From Blastocatellia bacterium (GTDB lineage Bacteria; Acidobacteriota; Blastocatellia; Chloracidobacteriales; Chloracidobacteriaceae): DNA of 64,000 nt. The translations under genes and the position numbers were made by a program. The notes beneath the pieces are model-generated. The model searched no databases. It was given only the letters and a program-made list of their open reading frames with translations, and had not been told where the DNA came from. The stretch lies in the NCBI GenBank assembly GCA_019695185.1, contig JAIBAN010000028.1, positions 1 to 64,000 of the forward strand, given 5' to 3'. Shown one piece after another: positions 1 through 9,500 of this stretch (position 1 is the first letter of the stretch; each line of letters starts with the position of its first letter).

Positions 1-66
1 GGGAAAAAGAACGGAAGGAGCATTTTTGCCTTTATTTTGGCAGCTTCAAGGTTGCATTCCAATCCA

Positions 67-112
67 CCGCCTGAAGGCGGAACTCACAACCGCCGCCTGA
101 AGGCGGAACTCA
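67..112. repeat. Two copies of a palindromic 20-bp repeat
   Basis: CCGCCTGAAGGCGGAACTCA occurs at 67-86 and again at 93-112, a 26-bp period. Its core CCGCCTGAAGGCGG is a near-palindrome that can fold into a small hairpin. It lies directly before the likely mgtE start, so it is probably untranslated. Confidence 0.7.
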
Positions 113-120
113 GAACTTTT

Positions 121-1500
121 ATGGAAAACTTTTCCCAGCCTTTTCATTTGCAACGAATGGTTCATCTGGTGGCACACCTCATCAAGCGGGGTGCGACGCA
201 ATCCTATGTCGGTTTGTTGCAGAAACACCGTCCGGCTGAAATTTCCCAGGTGCTCATGCACCTCAAGCCACGTGAACGGGAAGAGGTTTTTCAACAGTTG
301 TATCAGCAGGATTTAGGTCTGGCGGCCACCATTGTCAGTGAAATGGTGGCTGCGGACCACGGCCATGACCTGTTGGAACTGCTCACCAACGAAGAGCTTT
401 CCGAATTGCTGCAAACCCTGCCGCCGGATGACACAGCCTATCTGCTGACACAGCTTCCTGATGACCGCTATGAGGAAGTTTTGGCGCTCATGGAGCTTGA
501 GCGTTCCATTGTCGCTCAGGAACTGCTCCAATATCCGGAAAACACCGCCGGGCGGATTATGACGCCTGATGTGTTTTGTCTATCGGAAGACCTGACCGTG
601 GCCCAGGCGGTCACCGAACTCCAGCAGAGCAGTGACCGCCTGGAAATGGTCTTTTATCTGTATGTAGTGGATTCCCGCAAACATCTGGTTGGGGTGGTGG
701 CGCTCCGGCAACTGCTGCTCAGTCCACCCAATACGCCACTCAAGCAGTTGATGACGACCGATGTCATCAAATGCACGGTCGAGGATGACCAGGAGGAGGT
801 TGCCCGCACCGTAGCTCAGTTCAATATTGTGGCGGTTCCGGTGGTGGATGCCGACAACAAGCTGGTGGGCATTGTCACGGTTGACGATGTCATTGACGTG
901 CTCCGCGAAGAAGCCAACGAAGACCTGTTTGCCATCGCCGGGGTGGAAAGCGACGACCGGGCTTTGACCCAACCCATGTACTCACTGCAACGCCGCCTGC
1001 CGTGGCTGCTCCTGAGTATGGGAACCGCCCTGATTTCGGCCTTTGTCGTCAGCCGCTTTCAAACGTTACTCAGTTTCAAACCGGACCTGGCTTTGGCGGC
1101 CATGCTGCCGGTGTTTGCCACCGTTGGAGGCAATGCCACGACGCAAACCTTGACCGTCACCGTGCGCAGCCTGTCACTGGGCGAAGTCAGCCCGGAAACG
1201 AGCCTGCGCGTGTTGCTCAAGGAACTTGCCGTGGGCTTGGGCAACGGTTTGTGCTTCGGAATTCTCTTGGCCATCATCGTTGGAATTTGGCAACATAATC
1301 TTTATTTTGCCGTTGTGGTCGGTATTGCTACACTGTTCAATCTGGTGGTGGCTGCCACCACCGGGGCCATGTCGCCCCTGATTTTGAAACGGCTGGGTGT
1401 GGACCCGGCTTTGGCTTCCAGTGTTTTTGCCATTACCCTGACCGATGCGCTGGGATTTTTATCCTACCTGGGTTTGGCGTGGTGGCTTCTTCGAGGATAA
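121..1500 (+). CDS. mgtE: Magnesium transporter MgtE
   Basis: Mg2+ channel/transporter of the inner membrane, 459 aa, a normal length for MgtE. From the N terminus: a helical MgtE-N domain (about residues 1-120), a CBS pair (about 125-250, with TAGRIMTP and LMTTDVIKC segments), and a membrane domain of about five helices (about 290-459) holding the family motif PVFATVGGNATTQ. In characterised MgtE the N and CBS domains sense cytosolic Mg2+ and close the pore. The frame stays open upstream to a TTG at 37. That extension would translate a palindromic intergenic repeat, so the ATG at 121 is preferred, although it has no clear Shine-Dalgarno sequence. Confidence 0.93.
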   Translation: MENFSQPFHLQRMVHLVAHLIKRGATQSYVGLLQKHRPAEISQVLMHLKPREREEVFQQLYQQDLGLAATIVSEMVAADHGHDLLELLTNEELSELLQTLPPDDTAYLLTQLPDDRYEEVLALMELERSIVAQELLQYPENTAGRIMTPDVFCLSEDLTVAQAVTELQQSSDRLEMVFYLYVVDSRKHLVGVVALRQLLLSPPNTPLKQLMTTDVIKCTVEDDQEEVARTVAQFNIVAVPVVDADNKLVGIVTVDDVIDVLREEANEDLFAIAGVESDDRALTQPMYSLQRRLPWLLLSMGTALISAFVVSRFQTLLSFKPDLALAAMLPVFATVGGNATTQTLTVTVRSLSLGEVSPETSLRVLLKELAVGLGNGLCFGILLAIIVGIWQHNLYFAVVVGIATLFNLVVAATTGAMSPLILKRLGVDPALASSVFAITLTDALGFLSYLGLAWWLLRG

Positions 1501-1620
1501 TTGAGAATTGAGAATGAAGAATGAAAAACACTGCAACTTGCCGACTCAATTGATGAAAAGCTGAAAGAATTCTCAATTCCCAATTCCCAATTCCCAATTC
1601 CCAATTCCCAATTCTCAAAT
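1501..1620. repeat. Paired inverted 7-bp arrays (GAGAATT / CAATTCC)
   Basis: The left part (about 1501-1527) has imperfect TTGAGAA-type units. The right part (about 1568-1620) has AATTCTC and five AATTCCC units with a 7-bp period. The two are largely complementary and could form a long stem between mgtE and the next gene. The right array ends 5 bp before the next ATG, leaving no Shine-Dalgarno sequence. Confidence 0.75.
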
Positions 1621-1625
1621 CACTT

Positions 1626-2105
1626 ATGGCTGAAGAACTGATTCCTTACGAAAAACCGCTTCCTCCCATTCCGGAAAGAACCATGCGTCAACTGATGCGC
1701 AACGGACTGCTGTTCCTGCCCAATCTGCTGAAGCTGGCTTTCCGTCTGTTGAAAGACGCACGGGTTCCCAGCCAGGAAAAAATCCTGTTGGCGGCAACCA
1801 TTGTGTATGTCATTTCACCGCTGGATTTTATCCCCGATTTGATTCCTTTTATCGGGCAGGTGGATGATTCCTACTTGCTTGCCCTGTCACTGCTCCGGCT
1901 GCTCAATTCGGCTGATGCGGAAGTGATACGGGAACATTGGGATGGAGGCGGGGATATTTACCGGTTGCTCATTCGCATCAGCAATCTGGCCACAATTTTC
2001 CTACCGAAACGGGTCCAAAAGCTGTTGGTCAAACGAATTGACCTGCCGGAAAGCGTGGCGGATTTTTCCGCCTATGCCGCTCAGAAGAAGTCCAGGGAGT
2101 CTTGA
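1626..2105 (+). CDS. DUF1232 (YkvA-like) protein
   Basis: 159 aa. Residues about 50-100 carry the DUF1232 signature: a hydrophobic helix, then ISPLDFIPDLIPFIG, then a second helix rich in Leu. The family is small and probably membrane-associated, and its molecular function is not established. The N terminus is Pro-rich and charged. The start is the first ATG after a repeat array and has no Shine-Dalgarno sequence. The gene follows mgtE on the same strand, but a repeat pair separates them, so co-transcription is uncertain. Confidence 0.8.
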   Translation: MAEELIPYEKPLPPIPERTMRQLMRNGLLFLPNLLKLAFRLLKDARVPSQEKILLAATIVYVISPLDFIPDLIPFIGQVDDSYLLALSLLRLLNSADAEVIREHWDGGGDIYRLLIRISNLATIFLPKRVQKLLVKRIDLPESVADFSAYAAQKKSRES

Positions 2106-2252
2106 GAGTTTTGGGAGTTTTGAGAGTCTTGGGGGTCTTGGGAGTCTTGGGAGTCAAAATCCAAAAACCAGGGTTCAGGGGCTAAATCCAACTCAAAACT
2201 CAAAACTCAAAACTAGGTTTCGACTCCCAAGACTCCCAAGACTCCCAAGACT
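2104..2252. repeat. Paired inverted 9-bp arrays (CTTGGGAGT / GACTCCCAA)
   Basis: The left array (2104-2155) repeats GTCTTGGGA-like units. The right array (2221-2252) has three to four GACTCCCAA units. Between them lie three CTCAAAA heptamers (about 2190-2214). The outer arrays are complementary and sit between two convergent genes, so they may act as a bidirectional transcription stop. Confidence 0.75.
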
Positions 2253-3300
2253 AAATGATGGAGGTCATTTCGTCGCTTGAGTCACGGCTCCGCTCAACGT
2301 GATTGAGGGTTTTTTCAACCGTATAAATGGTCTGGCCCTGTGATTCAAAATAGGTTCGGGCCAGCAATTCGGCCACCAGACCGGTGGAAACCAACTGCAC
2401 ACCCGCCAAAATCAGCAGCATGCCCATCATCATGAGCGGTCCATGCTGCAAAAAGACATCCCCGCCGCTCACCAGTTTTTTGAGCACCAGAAACACACCA
2501 ATCAACCCGCCCGCCAGCATGCCCAGGAAGCCAACCGCACCAAAAAAATGCAGCGGTCGGGTGACATACTTGAGCAAAAATCGCACGGTCAGCAAATCAA
2601 ACATCACCCGGAAGGTGCGGGAAATGCCGTAGTGTGAGGCACCGCTTTCGCGGTTGATGTTTTTAATCGGAACCTCGACGATTTTGGCACCATTCCAACT
2701 GGCAAGGGCCGGAATGAACCGGTGTAGTTCGCCATACAGTTTGATGCGTTTGATGGTGTCGCGCCGATAGGCTTTGAAGGTCGTGCCAAAATCATGCAAT
2801 TCGACTCCGGAGAGCTTGGCCATCAGCCAATTGGCAATCCGGGAGGGAACCCGCCGCATGACCAGATTGTCAATCCGTTTTTTGCGCCAACCGCTGGCCA
2901 GGTCGTACCCTTCGCGGATTTTCTCGACCAGGTTGGGGATGTCAGCCGGGTCGTGCTGCAAATCACCATCCATCGAAATAATGATTTCGCCCTGAGCATA
3001 ATCAAACCCGGCAGCCAGAGCCGGAGTTTGACCGAAATTCCGTTTAAGTTTGATGACTTTCACCCGCGCATCCCGCGCGGCAATTTCAGCCAACAGGCGA
3101 TAGGTCCGGTCGGTGCTGTTATCATCCACAAACACAATTTCAAAGGAGGGGTAACGGGTTTCCATCACCTCCAGCAATTGTTTGTAGAGTTCCGGCACGC
3201 TGTCTTCTTCATTGTGCATCGGAATCACGAGCGAAAATTCCGGCTCGGTCGGATTCAAAAAAACATCGTCGGCCCGTTCAGACGAATAGGAAAGGGGCAT
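2251..3300 (-). CDS. Family 2 glycosyltransferase (DPM1/GtrB/ArnC-like)
   Basis: Transfers a sugar from a nucleotide donor to a polyprenyl-phosphate carrier at the cytoplasmic face of the inner membrane (family knowledge; donor unknown). 349 aa. A GT-A domain covers about residues 20-240, with SLVIPMHNEE, FVDDNSTD and the metal-binding MDGDLQHDP. Two hydrophobic segments near residues 245-330 anchor the protein, as in GtrB/ArnC. The start has a good AGGAG site. The lipid-linked product could feed the ArnT-like glycosyltransferase encoded 1.3 kb upstream on the same strand, which uses such donors. Confidence 0.87.
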   Translation of the reverse strand: MPLSYSSERADDVFLNPTEPEFSLVIPMHNEEDSVPELYKQLLEVMETRYPSFEIVFVDDNSTDRTYRLLAEIAARDARVKVIKLKRNFGQTPALAAGFDYAQGEIIISMDGDLQHDPADIPNLVEKIREGYDLASGWRKKRIDNLVMRRVPSRIANWLMAKLSGVELHDFGTTFKAYRRDTIKRIKLYGELHRFIPALASWNGAKIVEVPIKNINRESGASHYGISRTFRVMFDLLTVRFLLKYVTRPLHFFGAVGFLGMLAGGLIGVFLVLKKLVSGGDVFLQHGPLMMMGMLLILAGVQLVSTGLVAELLARTYFESQGQTIYTVEKTLNHVERSRDSSDEMTSII

Positions 3301-3308
3301 AGGTACTC

Positions 3309-3608
3309 CTGAGGGTCTAGGGTCTAGGGTCTAAGGTTGAGGGACTAAATCAGGCCACGCAAGATTTGAACATCGGCAAGATTTTCTTTCACCGCCGCAG
3401 GCGCAGAGGAGGCGCAGAGGACATGCAGAGAAAAACTCTGCGAAAACTCTGCGAAAACTCCGTACCTCTGCGGTGAAGATTTTGTTCAGATCATCTGTGG
3501 TTCGATTTAGGGGGTGGAGGCTGGGGTTGGGGGCTGAAATAACAGGCAATCAGTCTCGTTGCATGGTGTTTCAAATCCTCAACCCTAGACCCTAGACCCT
3601 AGACCCTG
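3309..3608. repeat. Nested inverted repeats: GGGTCTA / AGACCCT arrays around a CGCAGAG element
   Basis: An array of GGGTCTA units (3313-3335) faces its complement AGACCCT (about 3583-3608) across 250 bp. Inside lies a second inverted pair: TTCACCGC plus CGCAGAGG units (3387-3420) against CCTCTGCGGTGAA (about 3464-3476). Between those are ACTCTGCGAAA direct repeats (about 3436-3460). Open frames here are made of repeat sequence only, so I call no gene. Confidence 0.7.
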
Positions 3609-4496
3609 CTGAAAATTCACCAGCCGGATATTGAGCCGGTTCACCGTTTCACGGACTTCCGGCGACATCATGATTTGCAACTCGCGGACTCTTGATTCTT
3701 TGAGTCGGGTCTTATAGGTCGCAAGCGTGTCGTCCAGATGTGAAGGGTGGCACATCAGTTCGCTGGTTCCGGTTGGAAGCTTGGCGAGTAAACACGTAAC
3801 CAGGGATGTGGTCAAGAGTCCGGTGTGCATGAAGCCGAAAAAATGCTCCGGAGTTCTCACCGGACGACCAGCCACATGGTGGTTGAATTGTCGGGCATAC
3901 CGGCTCATGACCAAACGGCTGGCCTGTTGTTTGAGCAAGGTAACTTTGGAACCCGTTTCCAGGGTTTTCAAAGGTGCCCGCCAGAAACGTTCAAACGGAT
4001 TGCGGATGGCAGGAATGCCAAACTCAGTGGCCACCTGGAGCATGGCATCCAAAACCAATGGATGGGCATGTGAGTGTTTGTGGCTGTCAAGATGCGTCAA
4101 CTGAAGACCTGCTGCCTGAATTTTTTCAATCTGGGCGCGAAACTCGCAAATGATTTCCGTCACCTTGAGTTTACCAGTCACCAGTCGCCGGGTGAACGTA
4201 CCGAAATCATTGTTAAAGGTTCCATCGGGTTCAAGCAGGCTGGGAACCAGTCGGGGGTTCGTCACCGGGCGTCCGCCCAGCAGCACCAGATGGCAACCGA
4301 CCCCCAGCGTGGGGTGCGCTTTGGCCAGGGCCACAGCTTCGTCAAAGGCATCGCCGTTGGCCATCAGGGTGGCGCTGGTAATAATGCCGTTGGTATGCCC
4401 GGCGACAATTCCGGTATTGACGCCGTGACACATGCCGAAATCATCGGCATTGACAATCAGGCGGCGTTCCGTGGTGGGGACTGAATGAGAGGTCAT
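3585..4496 (-). CDS. YdjC/ChbG-family deacetylase, HpnK-like
   Basis: Polysaccharide-deacetylase-like hydrolase, 303 aa. The N-terminal NADDFG motif carries the metal-binding Asp pair. The family His motifs follow: GCHLVLLGG near residue 80, then HLDSHKHSHAHP, and a C-terminal ELMCHPSHLDD. The family removes N-acetyl groups from sugars. The nearest named relative I recognise is hopanoid-associated HpnK, but no hopanoid genes are visible here. The neighbours are glycosyltransferases, which supports a role in lipid-linked or envelope sugar modification. An in-frame ATG upstream at 4574 would add 26 unconserved residues made of repeat DNA, so 4496 is chosen. Confidence 0.82.
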   Translation of the reverse strand: MTSHSVPTTERRLIVNADDFGMCHGVNTGIVAGHTNGIITSATLMANGDAFDEAVALAKAHPTLGVGCHLVLLGGRPVTNPRLVPSLLEPDGTFNNDFGTFTRRLVTGKLKVTEIICEFRAQIEKIQAAGLQLTHLDSHKHSHAHPLVLDAMLQVATEFGIPAIRNPFERFWRAPLKTLETGSKVTLLKQQASRLVMSRYARQFNHHVAGRPVRTPEHFFGFMHTGLLTTSLVTCLLAKLPTGTSELMCHPSHLDDTLATYKTRLKESRVRELQIMMSPEVRETVNRLNIRLVNFQQGLGSRV

Positions 4497-4611
4497 TGAT
4501 TTGTGAATGGTGAATGGTGAATGGCTATGGCCTGAACTTTTCCAGCATTTGCCAGGTTCTTCACAATTGACCATGCAGAATGTGCCATTTACCAGATTTG
4601 GTTCAGGGAGT

Positions 4612-6402
4612 TTACCGATGGGCTGTCTGGGTCGAAACCATCAGCAGATTCGGGGTTTGTTTCCCATTGTCAAGCCGGTATATCGCAACCGCGACTTTTC
4701 CGCCAACCCGAATTTCCTGACAGAGTTTCCCGTCTTTCCGAACCTGCTCCAGGCGGGCCATGTTTTCAAAATAGAATCGTCCTTTTTGAACCAACACAAA
4801 CTTGACGCCAGGGACGGCAAGTTGCACCTGGGGGTCGGAAAGAACGGCGGTTGCCAGGTCCGGACGGACCAATCGTTTCAAATAATAATTGACGACACAG
4901 GGCGTTTCTGAAATCACGGTTGCCTGTGGCGGAGCGGTCTGGGCCAGATAGGTCAGGGCTTCGCGCACACCGGCATCGTAAAATTCATCATGGGGAAAGT
5001 AGGTTCCGGCTTGAGCCTCCCCGCCTCCAAGGCTGTTTATATAAAGGCTGTAGTGAGGAGCCTGGTGCAGTCCAATCAACAGGGTGGGAAGCAAAAACGC
5101 AGCACAGACCGCCGCCCGGCGCAAACGACACAGTTCACCCTGACTGGCAACCGGCAGCCAGCGTGCCCAACCAGCCGGGCAATCCGGTTCACTGGCAGTC
5201 TCTTTGCCGGATTCACCCCAACCAGCCACCCACTCCGCCAGCCAGGCAATGCCAACCGCAGCCAACATGGACATCACCGGGAGCACCGCCAGCAGATAGC
5301 GCATCCATTTCCCGCCGATGATGGAAAACGGCACCAGCCAGAACACCAGCAGAAACAAGAGCATGAAGAAACGACTGTCCCGGTTGACGTTGCGAATGGC
5401 CACTGCCAGTCCAACCAGCAGGCCCAGCAAAATGGTGGGGACGGTTTTGACGCCCACCATCAAGGGATAAAACCACAACGGAAGTCCGCCGGAGAAAACC
5501 GTCCGGGAAGGATTATTGAAATAAAGCTGGTCCAGCAGGAGATAGCCATGATGGGTGACGGTTTCCTCGCCGACATAATTGACCATGTAGGAAATGGTCG
5601 AAGGCAGCCACACCACCGGGTTGGCCAGTAAAAAACACCCAATCATCGCACCGTAGAAACGGGGAAACACAAACCGGGGAATCGGGTTGGTCAAAGGATT
5701 GGCCGGACGCAGTTTATGGTCCACATACTCCCACAAAAAAAGCAGCCCCCAATAATGCGGAAAATATTTTGAGGCCAGCATCAACCCAAACGAAGCGCCA
5801 CTGGCTGTGTACCACCATGCCTGCCGTCTGCTTTTTTCCTGGGTTGGAGGGGTGGAACCTAATTTCTTGGCATGAAAATAGGTGGCATAGGCCAGCCATA
5901 AAAAAAAGACCAGGAACGTGTCTTCCTTGCCAATCCGGTTAATGGCGATGGAAAGCATACCGGTTGCCCACACGGCTCCGGTGACCAGTCCTACCAGTGG
6001 GGAAAAGAGTTCTGCTGCCAGCCAGCCCAGGACGAGAGTGGTCAACGCTCCGAGCAATGCGTTGGGAAACCGCAAAGCTGCCTCCGGCGCTACAGGATAG
6101 GCCGGAACCAGCGAGTTCCATTGTTCGGATGTCATCAAGCTGGCGGTCATCGCCAGTTTCATGAGCATGGGATGCTCGGCATTCGGGGTGAAATCCCCGT
6201 GGCGATAGGCCGCAACTGCTTCGATTTTGTGGGCTTCATCCTCGGCCAAGCCGGCGCTGCCCAGGTCCGTGACTCGCAGCCCCAGCGCCACAATCGTTAA
6301 AAGAACCAGCCCCAGCAAGGTTTGTTTCCACACCTGTCCGGTTTCAGCCGATGCAGTCCGGTTGGCGGCTGCACCCATTTGACAATGACCCAAACCACTC
6401 AC
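4612..6402 (-). CDS. ArnT/PMT-like family 39 glycosyltransferase
   Basis: Integral membrane glycosyltransferase, 596 aa, predicted to move a sugar from a polyprenyl-phosphate donor to a periplasmic acceptor. It has about 10-12 hydrophobic segments. The first extracytoplasmic loop has LAEDEAHKIEA, with the acidic pair typical of the family, followed by DFTPNAEHPMLMKL as in ArnT-type enzymes. A soluble C-terminal part (about 480-596) is also typical. The start is GTG at 6402 with AAGGAA nine bases upstream; an ATG at 6378 is the alternative. It probably works with the DPM1-like transferase and the YdjC deacetylase downstream on the same strand. Confidence 0.82.
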   Translation of the reverse strand: MSGLGHCQMGAAANRTASAETGQVWKQTLLGLVLLTIVALGLRVTDLGSAGLAEDEAHKIEAVAAYRHGDFTPNAEHPMLMKLAMTASLMTSEQWNSLVPAYPVAPEAALRFPNALLGALTTLVLGWLAAELFSPLVGLVTGAVWATGMLSIAINRIGKEDTFLVFFLWLAYATYFHAKKLGSTPPTQEKSRRQAWWYTASGASFGLMLASKYFPHYWGLLFLWEYVDHKLRPANPLTNPIPRFVFPRFYGAMIGCFLLANPVVWLPSTISYMVNYVGEETVTHHGYLLLDQLYFNNPSRTVFSGGLPLWFYPLMVGVKTVPTILLGLLVGLAVAIRNVNRDSRFFMLLFLLVFWLVPFSIIGGKWMRYLLAVLPVMSMLAAVGIAWLAEWVAGWGESGKETASEPDCPAGWARWLPVASQGELCRLRRAAVCAAFLLPTLLIGLHQAPHYSLYINSLGGGEAQAGTYFPHDEFYDAGVREALTYLAQTAPPQATVISETPCVVNYYLKRLVRPDLATAVLSDPQVQLAVPGVKFVLVQKGRFYFENMARLEQVRKDGKLCQEIRVGGKVAVAIYRLDNGKQTPNLLMVSTQTAHR

Positions 6403-6435
6403 AACGTAAGGTTCCTTACAAAGACACCCGAACCC

Positions 6436-6594
6436 TGAATTGAGAATTGAGAATTGAGAATTGAGAATTGAGAATTCAATGGCCGTGCCCAGTTTGTTGC
6501 CCTTGAAAGGTATTTACCAGCCAACGGACTGGCTTGGGGTTTTACGAGCTTTCAATTCTCAATTCTCAATTCTCAATTCTCAATTCTCAATTAA
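6436..6594. repeat. Paired inverted heptamer arrays (GAGAATT / TTCTCAA)
   Basis: About five to six GAGAATT units (6438-6478) face about six TTCTCAA units (6549-6594) across 70 bp. The arms are almost perfectly complementary over about 40 bp. They sit immediately after the stop of the large kinase gene and upstream of the ArnT-like gene, both on the minus strand. They could act as a terminator or RNA end protector. Confidence 0.85.
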
Positions 6595-9500
6595 ACTCGG
6601 ATGCCTGATTCCCGCTGCCATTCTTCGAGCAGCAATGTCACATCCTGCCGCTCCACAAGCAGACGGCGGCGTGTTTCTTCCAGTGGCAGTTCCGCCGCAT
6701 GCCGGTCCAGGGCGGCTAAACTTTCCTGTAGGGCATCAATCGCGCCAGTCCGGTCCTGCCGGAACCAGCGGCAGCGTCCGATGACCCACAGACCTCTCCA
6801 TTCAATATCAGAATTCCCTGTTTCGCGGGCAATTGCAAGCGCTTCTTGCGAGGACTCCAGGGCGCGGCCAATTTCTTTTTGAATCCAATAGACTTCCGCC
6901 AGGGCTTGCAGGCACTCGGACCGAATTCCCCGGTCACGGGTGGTTTCGTTGGCAGCCTGTGCCTGATTGAGCATGGACAGGGCTTCTTTGATTTGTCCCA
7001 GTTTGGTATACATCAACGCAGCATTGACCAGGGCAATTTCGGCGGCCCGGTCGTCTTTGAATTCGCGGGCGCTCCGCAGCGCCAGCCGGTAATAGGCCAG
7101 GGCATCGGCATAGCGCCCTTCATGCCGGAAGGTTTCACCAATGTTGTTGAGCAGCGCCGCTTCACCCTGCCGGGATTGGGTTTCCCGGCCAATAATCAGA
7201 GCCTGCTGATAGTTATCGCGGGCCCGTGCGGTCTGGCCCTGGCTGTGCAGCGAGGAAGCCATGAGGGTCAGCGCCTTGCGTTCGGAGGCCCGGTCACCGG
7301 CAGCACGGGCGGTCTGAAGCATCTGATGCCAATTGGTTTCCAACGAATTGGCGGAACTGGCCAGGTGCATGGCCGGCAGCATTTGTGGGGTGACAGGGGT
7401 CAATGGAATCGAAGGGCCCTCCGGCTTGGCAGGTGGTGGAGCCACCGGTTTGACGGTTACCGGAGCTTGGGCCGCTTCGGCGGCTTTGACATCTTCGTCT
7501 TTGACTTTTTCGAGTTTTCCGGTCTTCTTCTTGGTTTTTTCGCCCTTTTCTTTGGCTGGTTCCTCCCGGCGGCGGATTTCCCGTACCGGGTCGGAGCGCC
7601 TGGCATCCTGGTCCAGCAAATCGTCCATGCCCAGTTCGTTGGCAAAATCCATCAAATCCGACAGGACCTCATTGACGGAGCGGGTTTCCTTAGCCGGTTT
7701 TTTCGCTTCCAGACCAGGAATCTCGACCTCGGCATGGCCCCGTCGGAAGATAATCGCTTCTCCGGCTTCCTCTTTTCCAGAAGCTTCTTTGGGCTCGGCG
7801 GGCAGGGAGAAATCCGGCAGGGCCGACGGCGGCGGCGGCGCAACGCCAGCTTCGCGGGGCATCCGGGCCAGTTGTTCCAAGGCCGACATGATGGTGGTCA
7901 CCCGCTCACCTTCGGCTGGCGGCGGGGCTTCAACAATCGTGGGCTGGCTTTCACGAATAAACGAAGTTGGCGAAATCCGCTTGTCCGATTCAGGGAACTT
8001 GGCTTGACTGACCACCGTGGGCGGGGCCGCCCCAGAGTGTTTGGGTCCCAGACTGGCTGATTTCTTTTCGACCTGTTCCAGCAGTTCATAGACCCGTTCC
8101 TTGTCCCGTGTAAACGATTCAAAACAATCGTCGTCGTCGGGCAGTTCGGAACGGAGTTTTTCAATGATGGCGATACATTCGGAAAGATGTTTTTTGGCTT
8201 CCTCGGTGCGGCCCTGGGCATGTTCGCAGAGTGCCCAGGAATAGGCGGTTTGCCAGGCCACGTGCGGGTATTCCAGTTCCTGCGCCAATGAAAAAGCGCG
8301 TCCAAAGGCAATACCCGCGTCGGTGAACTTGCCCAGCCGCCGGTAGGTATCCCCCATGACACAAAGTGTTTCGGCTTCGATATGGCGGCTGCCGGCTTCC
8401 CAGGCGATGGTGAGCGATTGTTCCAGCGCAGCCATGGCCGCCTTGTATTCGCCCCGTTCCAACTGCACTCGGCCAATATTGAGCAGATAGCGTCCCTCGG
8501 CTGCCCGGTTGCCGACATCGCGGGCAATCCGGACCGCCTGCTGGTAATTTTCCAGCGCTTCCCCATACCGGTCCTGCAAAAACATCACATCGCCCAGATA
8601 ACTGAGCGAAGCCCCTTCCCCCGGACGGTGCCCAAAGGCACAGGCCATATTGAGGGCCGGTTCATAGTAACTCTTGGCTTCTTCGAGCTGGCCCACCCGG
8701 AGGCAGATATTGCCCAGGAGGTTCAGATTGCGGCGTTCCTCAAAACTGTTTCCGAGGGAGCGGGCGATGGCCAGCGCCTGATTGACCTTGGTCAATGCCT
8801 GCCCGTAATGCCCCTGCTGGTAATACATCTGCCCGAACCCTGACAGAACGGCGGCTTTGCCGGCGCGGTCATCAATTCGTTCAGCCGCTTTGAGGGCCTG
8901 CTCCAGATAGTTGAGCGTCGAGCCATGTCGCCCTTGTGAGAGATAGGCTTCGCCGATGGTGAGCAGGGCCGCCACCACACCGGCGTGGTCCTCGATTTCC
9001 CGGAGGCGGGCCAGTCCCGCGTTGGCATACTCAAGCGCTTCTTCGGAAAATCCCTGGAGGTTGCACAGGCGACCCAGGGCCGCCTGGGTCCGCCCCAGTT
9101 GCGGCAGGTTGTGTTCCTGAGAGAGCGCCAATGCCTGTTGCAGTTGCTGTTCGGCTTCCTCAATCCGGGCACATTCAATCAGGAGCAACCCATAATTGAG
9201 ATGAAACTGAACCAGAACATCAGGTTTTTGAATTTCCAGGTCGAGGCTCTTGTTGCGGCTTTCTTCCATGGCACGCAACTGTTGCAGCCCCTGGGCGACC
9301 CAGCCGTAATATTTGCCAGCCTCGCCGATGGCAAAGGTCCGCCATTTGATATAGGCCGCTTCCATTGCATACTGCATGGCGTGTGACCAGTCTTCCGCCC
9401 GAAAATAATGATAGGCAAGGTCCCCGGCAAGGCGGTCCTTGGTCAGCGAAGCGGAGGAAATACTGGCGCTCTGAGCGTTCTTTTCAAGGTGCTCGGCCAC

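Noticed and set aside
3331-3549. 72-codon minus-strand open frame
   Set aside because: It consists of CGCAGAG/ACTCTGCGAAA repeats and has no start context.
6846-8060. 404-codon plus-strand open frame
   Set aside because: It is antisense to the low-complexity part of the giant kinase gene and shows no domain or ribosome site.
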